Below, piece after piece: positions 45,627 to 53,486 of a stretch of DNA of 53,486 nucleotides (its first letter is position 1; every line of letters begins with the position of its first letter). Where the stretch lies: assembly GCA_003021905.1 (NCBI GenBank), contig PXPI01000117.1, forward strand, positions 1 to 53,486. Direction: 5' to 3'. The notes below the pieces were generated by a model, which saw only the letters and a program-made list of their open reading frames with translations, did no database searches and was not told the origin of the DNA. The translations under genes and the position numbers were made by a program. Source of the DNA: Cyanobacteria bacterium SW_9_44_58. Its GTDB lineage: Bacteria > Cyanobacteriota > Cyanobacteriia > Cyanobacteriales > Rubidibacteraceae.

Positions 45627-46406
45627 TTATCGACGTCTAAGATTTCGAGATTGCTGGTCTTTCAATAAGGTAACCCCTGCCAAAATCACTGACAAGATAA
45701 TGCCGGCGACAGAGATTAAGGGAATTTCCCAATGACGGATAGCAATGGCAACTAATGCCCAAACAAAGACTGCGGTAAAAGCAATATCTTGTTTGGCAAA
45801 AGCAATTGCCAGCGCGATCGCGCTTCCGACGCCCATCATAATGACTGTCCAGACTTCTGGGGAGAGTCCCCACCCTTGCCAGCCCAGATCACTTAGAGAA
45901 ACGGCACCATTGACAATTGTTGCGACACTAATCCAAGCACAATAGATGGTTAGAGGGGTATAAACAAACCATCGTTCTCGCTTGGAAATCCTTCTGGGAT
46001 TGCTCTTGAACTGAGAATAAATTCGAATCAAAGGGACTAGAATAAGTAACATGGCCACAAACGACCATAGAAAAAATCGCAATTGGAACAGAAACACCCA
46101 AGCAATTTGTGCCAAACTCGCAAAAACCATCCCATAGCCAATGGTATAACGAAATAAGGGTTTTTCTTGTTGGCTCGGCAAGGCCTGATAGATAGCAAAA
46201 CTAAACAGTCCAAGATAAATCAAGCCCCAAATGGCAAACGCATAGTTAGCGGGGGTAATCAGAACGTTCTCAAAAAGCTGATTGGAAATCTCACCAAGGG
46301 TTAATCCGCCGATTGGTCTAACATTTGCCAGCATATTCACGCCAAATGCAGCGAAAACGGCGATAAGATTCAGGGCTTGGCGTATAAAATCTTGGTTCAA
46401 TTTCAT
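45627..46406 (-). CDS. TspO/MBR-related tryptophan-rich membrane protein
   Basis: This 259-residue protein has about seven hydrophobic segments. ITPANYAFAIWGLIYLGLF near the N-terminus and the Trp-rich helices LAQIAWVFLFQLRFFLW and IYCAWISVATIVN match the cyanobacterial, longer TspO-like tryptophan-rich sensory protein family. TspO proteins bind tetrapyrroles and respond to stress; for this longer version the role is not set. It is the first gene of a two-gene unit with the HD hydrolase. Confidence 0.75.
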   Translation of the reverse strand: MKLNQDFIRQALNLIAVFAAFGVNMLANVRPIGGLTLGEISNQLFENVLITPANYAFAIWGLIYLGLFSFAIYQALPSQQEKPLFRYTIGYGMVFASLAQIAWVFLFQLRFFLWSFVAMLLILVPLIRIYSQFKSNPRRISKRERWFVYTPLTIYCAWISVATIVNGAVSLSDLGWQGWGLSPEVWTVIMMGVGSAIALAIAFAKQDIAFTAVFVWALVAIAIRHWEIPLISVAGIILSVILAGVTLLKDQQSRNLRRR

Positions 46407-46501
46407 CGCTTGACTATGATATGTTTTGGGTTTGGGTAATCAGTTGATTTCAATTTTATCCCATTTCTTGCTATCTCTTTTAAACCTCTAATTGTCAAAT
46501 T

Positions 46502-46851
46502 TTAACGTTTAACAAACATTTCAAATACTTGACCAAAATCTTTTTGCATCAATATGCTCCTAGAACTTTTCATCCAAGCAAAAACATATTGATTAATCAA
46601 GTTGAATTGCTCTTCTGGATTAATATCAGCTTATTAATCGATTGCATCACTTCAGAAGCGGTTTTTAAGCTATGATTAGCATCCTCATAAAGTTTTTGAT
46701 TTTGGTCTTGCATCTCTGATATTTTAACCAGTGCTTTATATAGACCTTGAACCTGATTTAAATATTCTTTTTTAACATCAATGGAAAAGTCTTTATTATT
46801 GATTTTGAAGTTAATTTCAAGATCCGCATCAATCCAAGAGGTTCTACCCAT
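46502..46851 (-). pseudogene. Small protein of unknown family, one frameshift
   Basis: The frame from ATG 46851 gives 84 residues (MGRTSWIDADLEINFKINNK at the start; a helical, Gln/Lys-rich middle). It shifts near 46631, where a run of A on the coding strand seems one base short. In the other frame the protein-like sequence continues ADINPEEQFNLINQYVFAWM and reaches MQKDFGQVFEMFVKR before a stop at 46502-46504. The joined product would have about 116 residues. I do not recognise the family. It is AT-rich and has no good ribosome site. Confidence 0.5.
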
Positions 46852-46916
46852 TGTTTTGTATCTATTTTAAACGGTTCATTTGTTTCTTGCCTTGTGGAAG
46901 TTGAGCTCTTGATAAT

Positions 46917-46956
46917 AAAAAATCCCTGCTAACCATGAAGCGTTTCGGCAGCAGGA
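46917..46956 (-). terminator. Intrinsic terminator downstream of SRP RNA
   Basis: On the minus strand CCTGCT pairs with AGCAGG and is followed by GA and six T (46917-46922 on the plus strand as A). It lies just beyond the 3' end of the SRP RNA gene, consistent with ending its transcript. Confidence 0.6.
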
Positions 46957-46981
46957 TAGAACCGGAATTTTAACCGGACGA

Positions 46982-47072
46982 CCCGGAGGCTTGCGCCTAT
47001 CATAAGCATCCCTTATTGCTGCTACCTTCCGGTCCTGACAAGGTTCGGGCGTTACGATCGCGCAACTCCGGA
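46982..47072 (-). ncRNA. ffs: Signal recognition particle RNA, small bacterial type (4.5S-like)
   Basis: On the minus strand the apical core GTCAGGACCGGAAGGTAGCA matches the conserved SRP RNA loop that binds Ffh. The ends close a long stem: CCGGAG and TTGCGC near the 5' end pair with GCGCAA and CTCCGG near the 3' end. The length is about 90-97 nt. It guides cotranslational targeting of membrane proteins with Ffh and FtsY. Confidence 0.92.
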
Positions 47073-47110
47073 TCAGTTAACACCATAACATAATTTTTCG
47101 GCAAAGGCGA

Positions 47111-47377
47111 CTACCCGACAACAATACGCCACTCATGGAGTTCATAAGTAACACAGCCATCTTTAACCAGGGGATCGTTTTCCACAATCTCCTGGGCTTG
47201 TTCCAAGCTGTCGGCTTCAAATAATAGCATTCCCCCGCCCAAGTCTGCCCAGTAGCCGCTGCGAGCATTATGCCCGTTTTCATTTAATTCTTTGACATAA
47301 GCCACATGGGCCGGCACTGACTGATCAAAGGTGGGTTTATCAACAATTCCTTGTTCGATTTTGACAAATAACGGCAT
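47111..47377 (-). CDS. YciI family protein
   Basis: This 88-residue protein has the YCII-like ferredoxin fold, with VPAHVAYVKEL, GYWADLGGGMLLFEADS and a conserved DPLVKDG turn. The His and Asp residues in HVAY and NDPLV are positions usual for the family. Members are small dimeric enzymes of uncertain reaction. It is transcribed toward the SRP RNA. Confidence 0.88.
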   Translation of the reverse strand: MPLFVKIEQGIVDKPTFDQSVPAHVAYVKELNENGHNARSGYWADLGGGMLLFEADSLEQAQEIVENDPLVKDGCVTYELHEWRIVVG

Positions 47378-47378
47378 T

Positions 47379-47413
47379 GGGACAATTGATCATTGATAAT
47401 GGACAATTGATAG
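47379..47413. repeat. ACAATTGAT-type AT-rich repeat motifs
   Basis: Variants of GGACAATTGATCATTGATAA and GGACAATTGATAG lie here. Related pieces (TTGACAATGGACAAA, AATGGACAATTTAG, TTGTCAATTATCAATA) occur at 50973-51005 and 51119-51135. All are in intergenic gaps. They look like a dispersed intergenic repeat of unknown role. Confidence 0.4.
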
Positions 47414-47434
47414 CTAGAAATTGAAACAGGAAAA

Positions 47435-47989
47435 GTGAGTAATCAGCAACTCTGCTTAATTGCCCTGCTTCCTCCGCAAAGGGTTCAAGACGAGGCAAAT
47501 GCCATTAAAGATCATTTTGCTGAAGTTTATGAGAGTTCCCACGCCAAAAAATCTCCTCCTCATATTACCCTGCAACCGCCTTTCCAATGGGCAAAAGACC
47601 AAATTCCTCAACTAAAAACGACCCTTAAGCAATTTTCCCATCGCCAACCCGCTATTCCTGTTACTTTATCAGGTTTTGGCGCATTTCCGCCTCGTGTCAT
47701 TTACATTCATGTGGAGAAAACCCTAGAAATTCTGGCTGTCCAGAAAGCCCTCATGGACGATCTGGAACAGGAATTGGATTTGGTGGATTCTACTGCTAAG
47801 TCTCGTCCCTTTGTTCCCCATATGACAGTCGCGTTCAAAGATTTAACTAAGTCCAATTTTCGCAAAGCTTGGCCGGTTTATGAGGATAAGCCCTTTAATT
47901 ATGAATTTACGATTCATGAGTTAACCCTGCTGCTACACAACGGAAAACGTTGGGAAATTGAAGAAGGGTTTCCCTTTAAGGGCAATTGA
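47435..47989 (+). CDS. 2H phosphoesterase (2'-5' RNA ligase family)
   Basis: This 184-residue protein has two H-x-T/S motifs, PHITLQPPF and PHMTVAF, at the usual spacing of the LigT/2H phosphoesterase fold. It may act on cyclic phosphates of RNA or nucleotides. The start is GTG 47435 (MSNQQLCLIALLPP). Its end is five bases from the convergent sppA gene. Confidence 0.88.
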   Translation: MSNQQLCLIALLPPQRVQDEANAIKDHFAEVYESSHAKKSPPHITLQPPFQWAKDQIPQLKTTLKQFSHRQPAIPVTLSGFGAFPPRVIYIHVEKTLEILAVQKALMDDLEQELDLVDSTAKSRPFVPHMTVAFKDLTKSNFRKAWPVYEDKPFNYEFTIHELTLLLHNGKRWEIEEGFPFKGN

Positions 47990-47994
47990 GAACG

Positions 47995-49791
47995 TCATTC
48001 GATCCAAAACTCAAAGGGCAGACGGGCATAAGCTTGATTGGGATCATTGAGAACTTTGAAATTGTCCCAAGCAGTACGAAGTTTTTGGACGCGGTTGTCC
48101 ACTGGATTATCTGAATTTCGACTGAGGCGGGTTTCTCCAATTAGTTGTCTAAGGAAGCGATCTTCAAAGGGATTGAATTTCGGATATTCTTGCAATTCCC
48201 AATTGTTTCCCAATTCGGCGGCTTCTGCTGCGTGCGCGATCGCGCTTTCTAAGCCGCCCAACTCATCCACCAAACCGATTTCTTGGGCCTGTTTTCCTGA
48301 CCAAACGCGGCCTTGGGCAATTTCAGCAACCTGTTGTTGGGAAAGGTCTCTTGATTTGGAAACTTTGGCCAAAAACTGATCATAAATCCGATTGACTGCA
48401 TCTTCATATATTGCTAATTCTTGTTCTGTTTTCGGGCGAGAAATGGTATTTAAACCTGCTAAATCGCCAGTGGCTACCTCATCCCAAGTAATGCCGTTAT
48501 TATTGGCTAATTCTTGGATATTGGGCAAAACCCCAAAAACACCAATGGAACCGGTTACGGTATTGGGTTGGGCAAAAATGCGACTCCCGCCTAGCGCGAT
48601 CCAATAGCCTCCCGAAGCAGCAACATTGCCCATGGAAACAATGACCGGTTTTTTCTCGCGGGTTAATTGCAGTTCCCGTAAAATAACATCGGAAGCAGTA
48701 GCACTGCCGCCGGGGCTATTAATTCTTAAAACCACTGCTTTGACGTTTTCATCCTTCCGCAATTTGCGAATTTCTTCACTGAAGCGTTCACTGCCGACAT
48801 TATCCAAAGCGCCTTCGCCGCCGACAATATTGCCTTGGGCATAAAGTACGGCAATTTTATTTTCCGAAACCTGTTCATTGCCATTTCCTTGATTGACGTT
48901 ACGATAACGAAATAAAGAAACATTGCGATCAGAGGGGTCTTGTTCAGAATTGCCTGCTATTTTTTTGAGCTGTTCTTGAACTTGGTCATCATAGGCCAAT
49001 TGATCAACCAATCCCAATTCTTTCGCTTCATTCGCTAACAAAAATCCTTCGTTATCCGCAATTTGTTGAAGACGACGATTTTCCAAATCACGTCCTTTTC
49101 CAACACCGTTTAAATATTCGGCCCACAGATCATCTAAAAGGGCGGTCATTTGTTGCTCATTGGCTTCGCTAAACGATTGACGGGTAAATGGTTCCACTGC
49201 CGACTTATATTGGCCTACGCGAACCACTTGAATGCCAATGCCGTATTGATCCAATGCCCCGGCAAAAAAGGTTTGTTCGGAACGAAAGCCATTCATTTCT
49301 AAATTGCCTAAGGGGTTCAAAACAACGTTATCAGCAACTGACCCCAGATAGTATTCTCGTTCACTCCAATCCACATCATAGGCAATAATTTTTTTACCGC
49401 TTTCTTGAAACTCAACTAGGGCTTCACGAATTTCTTTTAAAGCGGCATAGCCGTTGTTGCTGGTTCCGTCGCTGCCATCCAGATAGATCCCGTTAATGCG
49501 ATCATCAGTTTTGGCTTTTTCTATTGAATTAACAACCGTTTGTAGGGTCAGCGGACGAGCTTCTTCTTCTAGGAATTTTTCCGCAAAACTTAAAGGAGGA
49601 TTGGTATCTTGAATGGGTTTTGATAAGTCAAAAACTAAAATGGAATTTGATGAAATTTGGGGCTGTTGATCGCGGCTTCCAATCAGGAAAAATAACAGCA
49701 CTAAACTGCCGGTTCCAATTGCGGAAAATAAAACTAATCCGGTAAAACTGCCAATTAAGGTGGCTAAAACTTGCTTTAAAAAATTGCGCAT
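47995..49791 (-). CDS. sppA: Signal peptide peptidase SppA, 67-kDa type
   Basis: This 598-residue membrane-bound protease degrades cleaved signal peptides. It has an N-terminal membrane helix (LVLFSAIGTGSLVLLFFLIG) and two tandem SppA domains. The catalytic Lys lies in VGQYKSAVEPFTR and the Ser in NVAASGGYWIALGG. INSPGGSATASDVILRE and PNTVTGSIGVFG flank the active site. SppA of cyanobacteria has been linked to light acclimation. Confidence 0.94.
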   Translation of the reverse strand: MRNFLKQVLATLIGSFTGLVLFSAIGTGSLVLLFFLIGSRDQQPQISSNSILVFDLSKPIQDTNPPLSFAEKFLEEEARPLTLQTVVNSIEKAKTDDRINGIYLDGSDGTSNNGYAALKEIREALVEFQESGKKIIAYDVDWSEREYYLGSVADNVVLNPLGNLEMNGFRSEQTFFAGALDQYGIGIQVVRVGQYKSAVEPFTRQSFSEANEQQMTALLDDLWAEYLNGVGKGRDLENRRLQQIADNEGFLLANEAKELGLVDQLAYDDQVQEQLKKIAGNSEQDPSDRNVSLFRYRNVNQGNGNEQVSENKIAVLYAQGNIVGGEGALDNVGSERFSEEIRKLRKDENVKAVVLRINSPGGSATASDVILRELQLTREKKPVIVSMGNVAASGGYWIALGGSRIFAQPNTVTGSIGVFGVLPNIQELANNNGITWDEVATGDLAGLNTISRPKTEQELAIYEDAVNRIYDQFLAKVSKSRDLSQQQVAEIAQGRVWSGKQAQEIGLVDELGGLESAIAHAAEAAELGNNWELQEYPKFNPFEDRFLRQLIGETRLSRNSDNPVDNRVQKLRTAWDNFKVLNDPNQAYARLPFEFWIE

Positions 49792-49821
49792 GGTTAATTC
49801 AATGACTGAGCAGCTTACATT

Positions 49822-50928
49822 TTAACGCGGGTCAAGGGCATCTCTTAAACCATCCCCTAATAAATTAAACGCTAAAACGGTTAAAACAATCATCATTGCC
49901 GGCGGCCAAACTAACCAAGGTTGCAGTACTAAAATGGAGGCATTCGTTCCCACTGACAGTAAATTTCCCCAAGAGGGATCCGGTTGTTGAATCCCTAAAC
50001 CAATTAAACTTAAAACTGATTCGGCTAGAATAAAACTGGGAATTGCCAATGTTGCAGAAATAATTACATAAGTTGCGGTTTGAGGGAGAATATGACGCAC
50101 AATAATATAAAAAGAACTCCCCCCTAGGGCACGGGCCGCTTCCACAAATTCCCGTTCTTTAATGGATAGAACTTGTCCGCGAACCACCCTTGCCAACCCC
50201 GACCAACTTACAAACGAGGTAATCAGAATAATTAATAAAAAGCGTTGCGAACTGCTTAAGGTTGGCGGCAAAACCGCTGCCAGCGCTACTAATAAATAGA
50301 TGGTGGGAATTGTCATCAGGACTTCCACAAAACGCATAACAATGGCATCAATCCAACCGCCAAAGTAGCCTGATAATCCCCCAAAAAATAGTCCTAAGGG
50401 GAAAGAAATCGCAATGCCGAATAAACCAATAAATAAACTAATTCTTCCCCCGTGAACTAACCGAGAAAATTGATCGCGTCCCTGTTGGTCAGTGCCTAAA
50501 AGATGAAATTTTGCAGGACCGGTTGTTCCAAATAAATGGCGGTTGACTTCCCAACCTGGAAATAATTCCACTGTTTGAAAATTCGGAGGGAGGGGAATGC
50601 TGACTTTAAAAAGATCATAAGAAGGACCGGAAACAAATAATCGAATCGGAGACGGTTCCTTATAGTTGACAAGCAGCTCTCGTTCTCCTGTTTCTAAATT
50701 CATTTCCCCTTGCTCGGTCGGATAAACATGAGGACCAATAAATTCGCCGCTTTGTTGATCGTTCCAATAAATTTCTGTCGGGGGAAGCAATGACCCATTT
50801 ACTTGAGATTGGTAAGGATCATAAGGAGCAACAAAGTCAGCGGCAATTACGATCAAATAAAAGAGGAGAAGTAACGCTGCGCCAAATCGAGCTAAGGAAT
50901 TCTTTTTCAGTTTATGCCACCAGTTCAT
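49822..50928 (-). CDS. ABC transporter permease, dipeptide/oligopeptide type (OppC/DppC)
   Basis: This 368-residue inner-membrane permease has the EAA loop (FVEAARALGGSSFYIIVRHILP) that contacts the ATPase. It has a first membrane helix (LLLLFYLIVIAADFVAPYDPY), then a long periplasmic stretch of about 110 residues before the five-helix core. LGTDQQGRDQFSRLVHGGRI is typical of the OppC branch. Its partner permease and ATPases are not in the window. Confidence 0.88.
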   Translation of the reverse strand: MNWWHKLKKNSLARFGAALLLLFYLIVIAADFVAPYDPYQSQVNGSLLPPTEIYWNDQQSGEFIGPHVYPTEQGEMNLETGERELLVNYKEPSPIRLFVSGPSYDLFKVSIPLPPNFQTVELFPGWEVNRHLFGTTGPAKFHLLGTDQQGRDQFSRLVHGGRISLFIGLFGIAISFPLGLFFGGLSGYFGGWIDAIVMRFVEVLMTIPTIYLLVALAAVLPPTLSSSQRFLLIILITSFVSWSGLARVVRGQVLSIKEREFVEAARALGGSSFYIIVRHILPQTATYVIISATLAIPSFILAESVLSLIGLGIQQPDPSWGNLLSVGTNASILVLQPWLVWPPAMMIVLTVLAFNLLGDGLRDALDPR

Positions 50929-51134
50929 GAGACTTAATAATTACTAATTAATCAATCATTTAGGAGAATTGACAATGGACAAAAAATAATGGACAATTTA
51001 GAAATAGGGAAACAGTATTAATGTTATTCTAGAGTGGCTTCCAACCGACAACTTAGCATCCAACATCGATATAATAAAAGCCAACAACTAATAAAAAATT
51101 ATCAGTTATTAATTATAAGTTGTCAATTATCAAT

Positions 51135-51734
51135 ATGCTTTCTTCAATCTGGCCCTATAAAAGTCCTGGCATTCCTGACGATCTGTTTGAACGCTTGCCA
51201 GGTATTCCCCTCACTAAGCGAGAGGTGAGACTATTACTAATTTCTTATTTGCGCTTAGAACCGGACTCAGTGTTTTGGGATGTGGGGGCGGGAACCGGTA
51301 CGATTCCTGTGGAGTCAGGCTTGTTGTGTCCCAATGCCAAAATTTTCGCAGTGGAACGAGATGAAGAAGTCGTTGATTTAATCCGCCACAATTGTACCCG
51401 CTTTGGGGTGAAAAATGTGCAAGTGATTCAGGGGATTGCCCCGGACTGCTTAGCCCAATTGCCGGAATACCCCAATCGCGTCTGTTTGGAAGGCGGACGG
51501 GATGTGCATAAAAACTTAGAACAGGTCTGGGACTATCTGCAGCCAAAAGGACGAGTGGTCGCGATCGCGAATAATTTAGAAAGTTTATATCGCCTCTCAG
51601 AAACCTTTGCCAACTTACACGCCCGTAACATTGAAGTTGTCCAATCCTCGGTGAATCGCTTGGAAAATCGAGGCCCCATGCAAGTTTTTGCCGCCGTCGA
51701 TCCCATTTTTGTGTTAAGCGGCGAAAAACTCTAA
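51135..51734 (+). CDS. cbiT: Precorrin-6B/cobalt-precorrin methyltransferase subunit CbiT
   Basis: This protein of about 200 residues methylates and decarboxylates the corrin ring at C15 in cobalamin synthesis, using S-adenosylmethionine. VFWDVGAGTGTIPVESG is the SAM-binding motif; GIPLTKREVRLL and LEGGRDVHKNLEQVWDYL are CbiT features. I choose ATG 51135 (MLSSIWPYKS) over TTG 51120. The CbiE half is not adjacent, and the upstream AT-rich repeat region gives no clear ribosome site. Confidence 0.9.
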   Translation: MLSSIWPYKSPGIPDDLFERLPGIPLTKREVRLLLISYLRLEPDSVFWDVGAGTGTIPVESGLLCPNAKIFAVERDEEVVDLIRHNCTRFGVKNVQVIQGIAPDCLAQLPEYPNRVCLEGGRDVHKNLEQVWDYLQPKGRVVAIANNLESLYRLSETFANLHARNIEVVQSSVNRLENRGPMQVFAAVDPIFVLSGEKL

Positions 51735-51849
51735 TAATGGAAATCTCCCAAAAGTAGACGTGCGATCACTCGTATTATTGCTAGGATAAATTAGTAATCT
51801 AGACAACATAATTAACTGCCACCCTCAACCGGCCATCTAGATAGCAAGT

Positions 51850-51967
51850 GATATTCTAGTAGGTTCGGGTCGGACATAATCGTGTCAGACCTCAGTAGGG
51901 GCGACCCCAAAGGGCAGTGATTAGCTCAAGAATCCAACTCCTTCAGGTGTTGGAGCGTCAATAGAAG
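51850..51967 (+). mobile_element. Relic of an IS200/IS605-type right end
   Basis: The segment ends AAGAATCCAACTCC, a short loop, then GTGTTGGAGCGTCAA (51930-51966). Its stem CCAAC/GTTGG resembles the terminal hairpin (AAGAATCCCC...GGGGAGTGTCAA) seen at the right end of many cyanobacterial tnpB elements. No left end or tnpB frame was found. It lies directly in front of the GGDEF-EAL gene. Confidence 0.4.
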
Positions 51968-51987
51968 AGACCTTCCATCAACAAGAA

Positions 51988-53421
51988 TTGAGTACTAATC
52001 TTGCTTCCCAAGACAACTATCATTCCCTAACACAATTGCCCAATCGCAATGTCTTTAGTGAAAAAGTGAATCTGGTTTGCCAGGAAATTAACGACAGCAA
52101 TGAATTATTTGCGGTGGTGTTTCTGGATTTAGACCGCTTCCAACAGGTGAATAACACCTTAGGCCACGGGGCAGGGGATGAACTGCTGAAATTTGTGGCA
52201 CAACGGCTGCAAAACAGTTTAGCGGATCAAGACTGCTTTCTCGCCCATTGGCATGGGGACAAATTTGTCATTTTGCTGTGGCATCTTACCCATTTGGATA
52301 GTGCTGCCATGGAAGAAAAATTTCGCGCGATCGGGCAACAATTACAAGCCCCCTTTTCCCTTTTCGGCCATGACGTGTATGTGAAAGCCAGTTGGGGCAT
52401 TGCCATCAGTCCTTATGACGGCACCGATGCCGAAACGCTGTTATTAAATGCTGAAACGGCAATGTATAGCGCCAAAGAACAAGGCAGAAACCGCTATCAA
52501 GTCTATTCTCCCTCCCTGCGATCTCCCCTGAATCCCATCACCTTAGAAGCAGAAATTCGCAATTCCCTGCAAAATGATGATTTCCGCCTCTATTACCAAC
52601 CCCAAATGAATTTTCAGACAGGAGAAATCACAGGCGTGGAAGCGTTAATTCGGTGGCAACATCCGAAACGCGGATTACTCTCCCCCAAACATTTTATTTG
52701 CTTTGCTGAAGAAAGCGATCTCATCTGTGACATTGGGGACTGGGTATTAAAGACGGCTTGCGAACAATTGGCCCAGTGGCGAAAACAAGGCATTGATCGA
52801 ATTCGAATGGCGGTGAATGTTTCCGGTCGTCAGTTTCAACAAATTGATTTTGTTGACAAAATCCAACAGATTTTAGAAGAAACCAATCTCCCAAGTTCGG
52901 CATTAGAAATTGAAATTACTGAAACCACCGTTGCGCAAAATATTGATCGCACCCATTGGATTTTAAACCAACTGCAACAAATGGGAGTCAGTGTCGCCTT
53001 AGACGATTTTGGCATAGGCTATTCCTCCCTCAATGCCATTAAAAACTTTCCCCTGAACACTCTCAAAATCGATCGGACCTTTATTGAGAAAATTGAAAGC
53101 AACGCGATTGATGCTGCGATTGTTAATAGTATCGTCAGCCTGGGGCAAGGTTTAAACCTGCGGGTGGTTGCCGAAGGCGTGGAAACCTTCCAACAGTTGG
53201 AAACGTTGCGTTCTTTGACGGTTTCTCCAAACGCAGAGACATTTCCTCAAGAAATACAAGGTTACTTTATTAGCGAACCCCTTTCTGCTGATAAGGCTGT
53301 CGAGTTTCTGAAGGGCAGCAATTCTGAAACCGGTTTCTTTTGTTGGCAAGTTGCCTCTGCCGATGAGAATCAGCATGATACGGTTTTCCTTCAACGACTC
53401 CCGTTAAATCAAAGATTATAA
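51988..53421 (+). CDS. GGDEF-EAL protein with degenerate GGDEF, probable c-di-GMP phosphodiesterase
   Basis: This 477-residue protein begins directly at a GGDEF domain (SLTQLPNRNVFSEK, VVFLDLDRFQQVNNTLGH). The signature reads HGDKF instead of GGDEF, so cyclase activity is unlikely. The EAL domain (residues 185-430) has EALIRWQHP, NVSGRQFQ, EITETTVAQN, DDFGIGYSSL and KIDRTFI, the set needed for c-di-GMP hydrolysis. No sensor domain precedes it. The only start is TTG 51988, without a clear ribosome site, and the frame stays open upstream into an IS-like relic, so it may be a 5'-truncated gene. Confidence 0.82.
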   Translation: MSTNLASQDNYHSLTQLPNRNVFSEKVNLVCQEINDSNELFAVVFLDLDRFQQVNNTLGHGAGDELLKFVAQRLQNSLADQDCFLAHWHGDKFVILLWHLTHLDSAAMEEKFRAIGQQLQAPFSLFGHDVYVKASWGIAISPYDGTDAETLLLNAETAMYSAKEQGRNRYQVYSPSLRSPLNPITLEAEIRNSLQNDDFRLYYQPQMNFQTGEITGVEALIRWQHPKRGLLSPKHFICFAEESDLICDIGDWVLKTACEQLAQWRKQGIDRIRMAVNVSGRQFQQIDFVDKIQQILEETNLPSSALEIEITETTVAQNIDRTHWILNQLQQMGVSVALDDFGIGYSSLNAIKNFPLNTLKIDRTFIEKIESNAIDAAIVNSIVSLGQGLNLRVVAEGVETFQQLETLRSLTVSPNAETFPQEIQGYFISEPLSADKAVEFLKGSNSETGFFCWQVASADENQHDTVFLQRLPLNQRL

Positions 53422-53486
53422 CGGGAGATTGAGTCTACCAATAGGCTCCTAAATAGTTGAATAGCGCATAGAGCCTAACTCTGGTA

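Overview
The window is chromosomal DNA of a cyanobacterium with beta-carboxysomes. It carries form IB Rubisco (rbcL-rbcX-rbcS), a ccmK2-ccmK1-ccmL-ccmM-ccmN shell operon, the sodium/bicarbonate symporter gene sbtA with its PII-like partner sbtB, an NDH-1 CO2-uptake set (ndhF-ndhD-cupB type), psaE of photosystem I, a cry-DASH photolyase, and many copies of the HIP1-type palindrome. Several IS200/IS605-type tnpB elements and remnants are also present. The genus cannot be fixed from this sequence alone.

Layout. 1-0.8 kb: the 3' end of a group II intron, then the C-terminal exon of an M3 oligopeptidase. 0.9-3.0 kb: sbtA and sbtB, unusually divergent, with an SbtB that lacks the usual Cys-containing tail. 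3.1-5.7 kb: a composite IS200/IS605-type remnant, an alpha/beta hydrolase and a tnpB element. 5.8-9.5 kb: GTPase, accD and recA. 9.6-14.3 kb: ndhF-ndhD-cupB on the minus strand, divergent from 15.1-19.3 kb: ccmK2K1LMN, followed by 19.9-22.3 kb: rbcLXS with a strong terminator. 22.4-24.4 kb: a DUF6391-like gene, a psaE with a very long Ser/Gly tail, and mutM. 24.4-28.9 kb: a DUF4168 gene, a twice-frameshifted dprA, a second tnpB element, rsmI and a decayed hicAB module. 29-35.2 kb: lipid kinase, cry-DASH and two hybrid sensor kinases, one of them frameshifted. 35.4-53.4 kb: mostly housekeeping genes (a kinase split by an amber codon, sugar transferase, gpsA, Nudix, GH57, carotenoid-type oxidoreductase, HtrA-like protease, alarmone-hydrolase-like protein, TspO family, SRP RNA, sppA, an ABC permease, cbiT) and a GGDEF-EAL gene that starts directly after an IS-like relic.

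Functionally, about 20 kb holds most of a complete CO2-concentrating mechanism: bicarbonate import (SbtA), CO2 hydration (NDH-1/Cup), the carboxysome shell (CcmK/L), the scaffold and gamma-carbonic anhydrase (CcmM), the adaptor (CcmN) and Rubisco with its chaperone. A second theme is gene decay. There are four single-base frameshifts (two in dprA, one in a sensor kinase, one in a small gene), one in-frame stop, one IS-interrupted toxin-antitoxin pair and one gene interrupted by an intron. Some of the frameshifts sit in A/T runs and could be sequencing errors.
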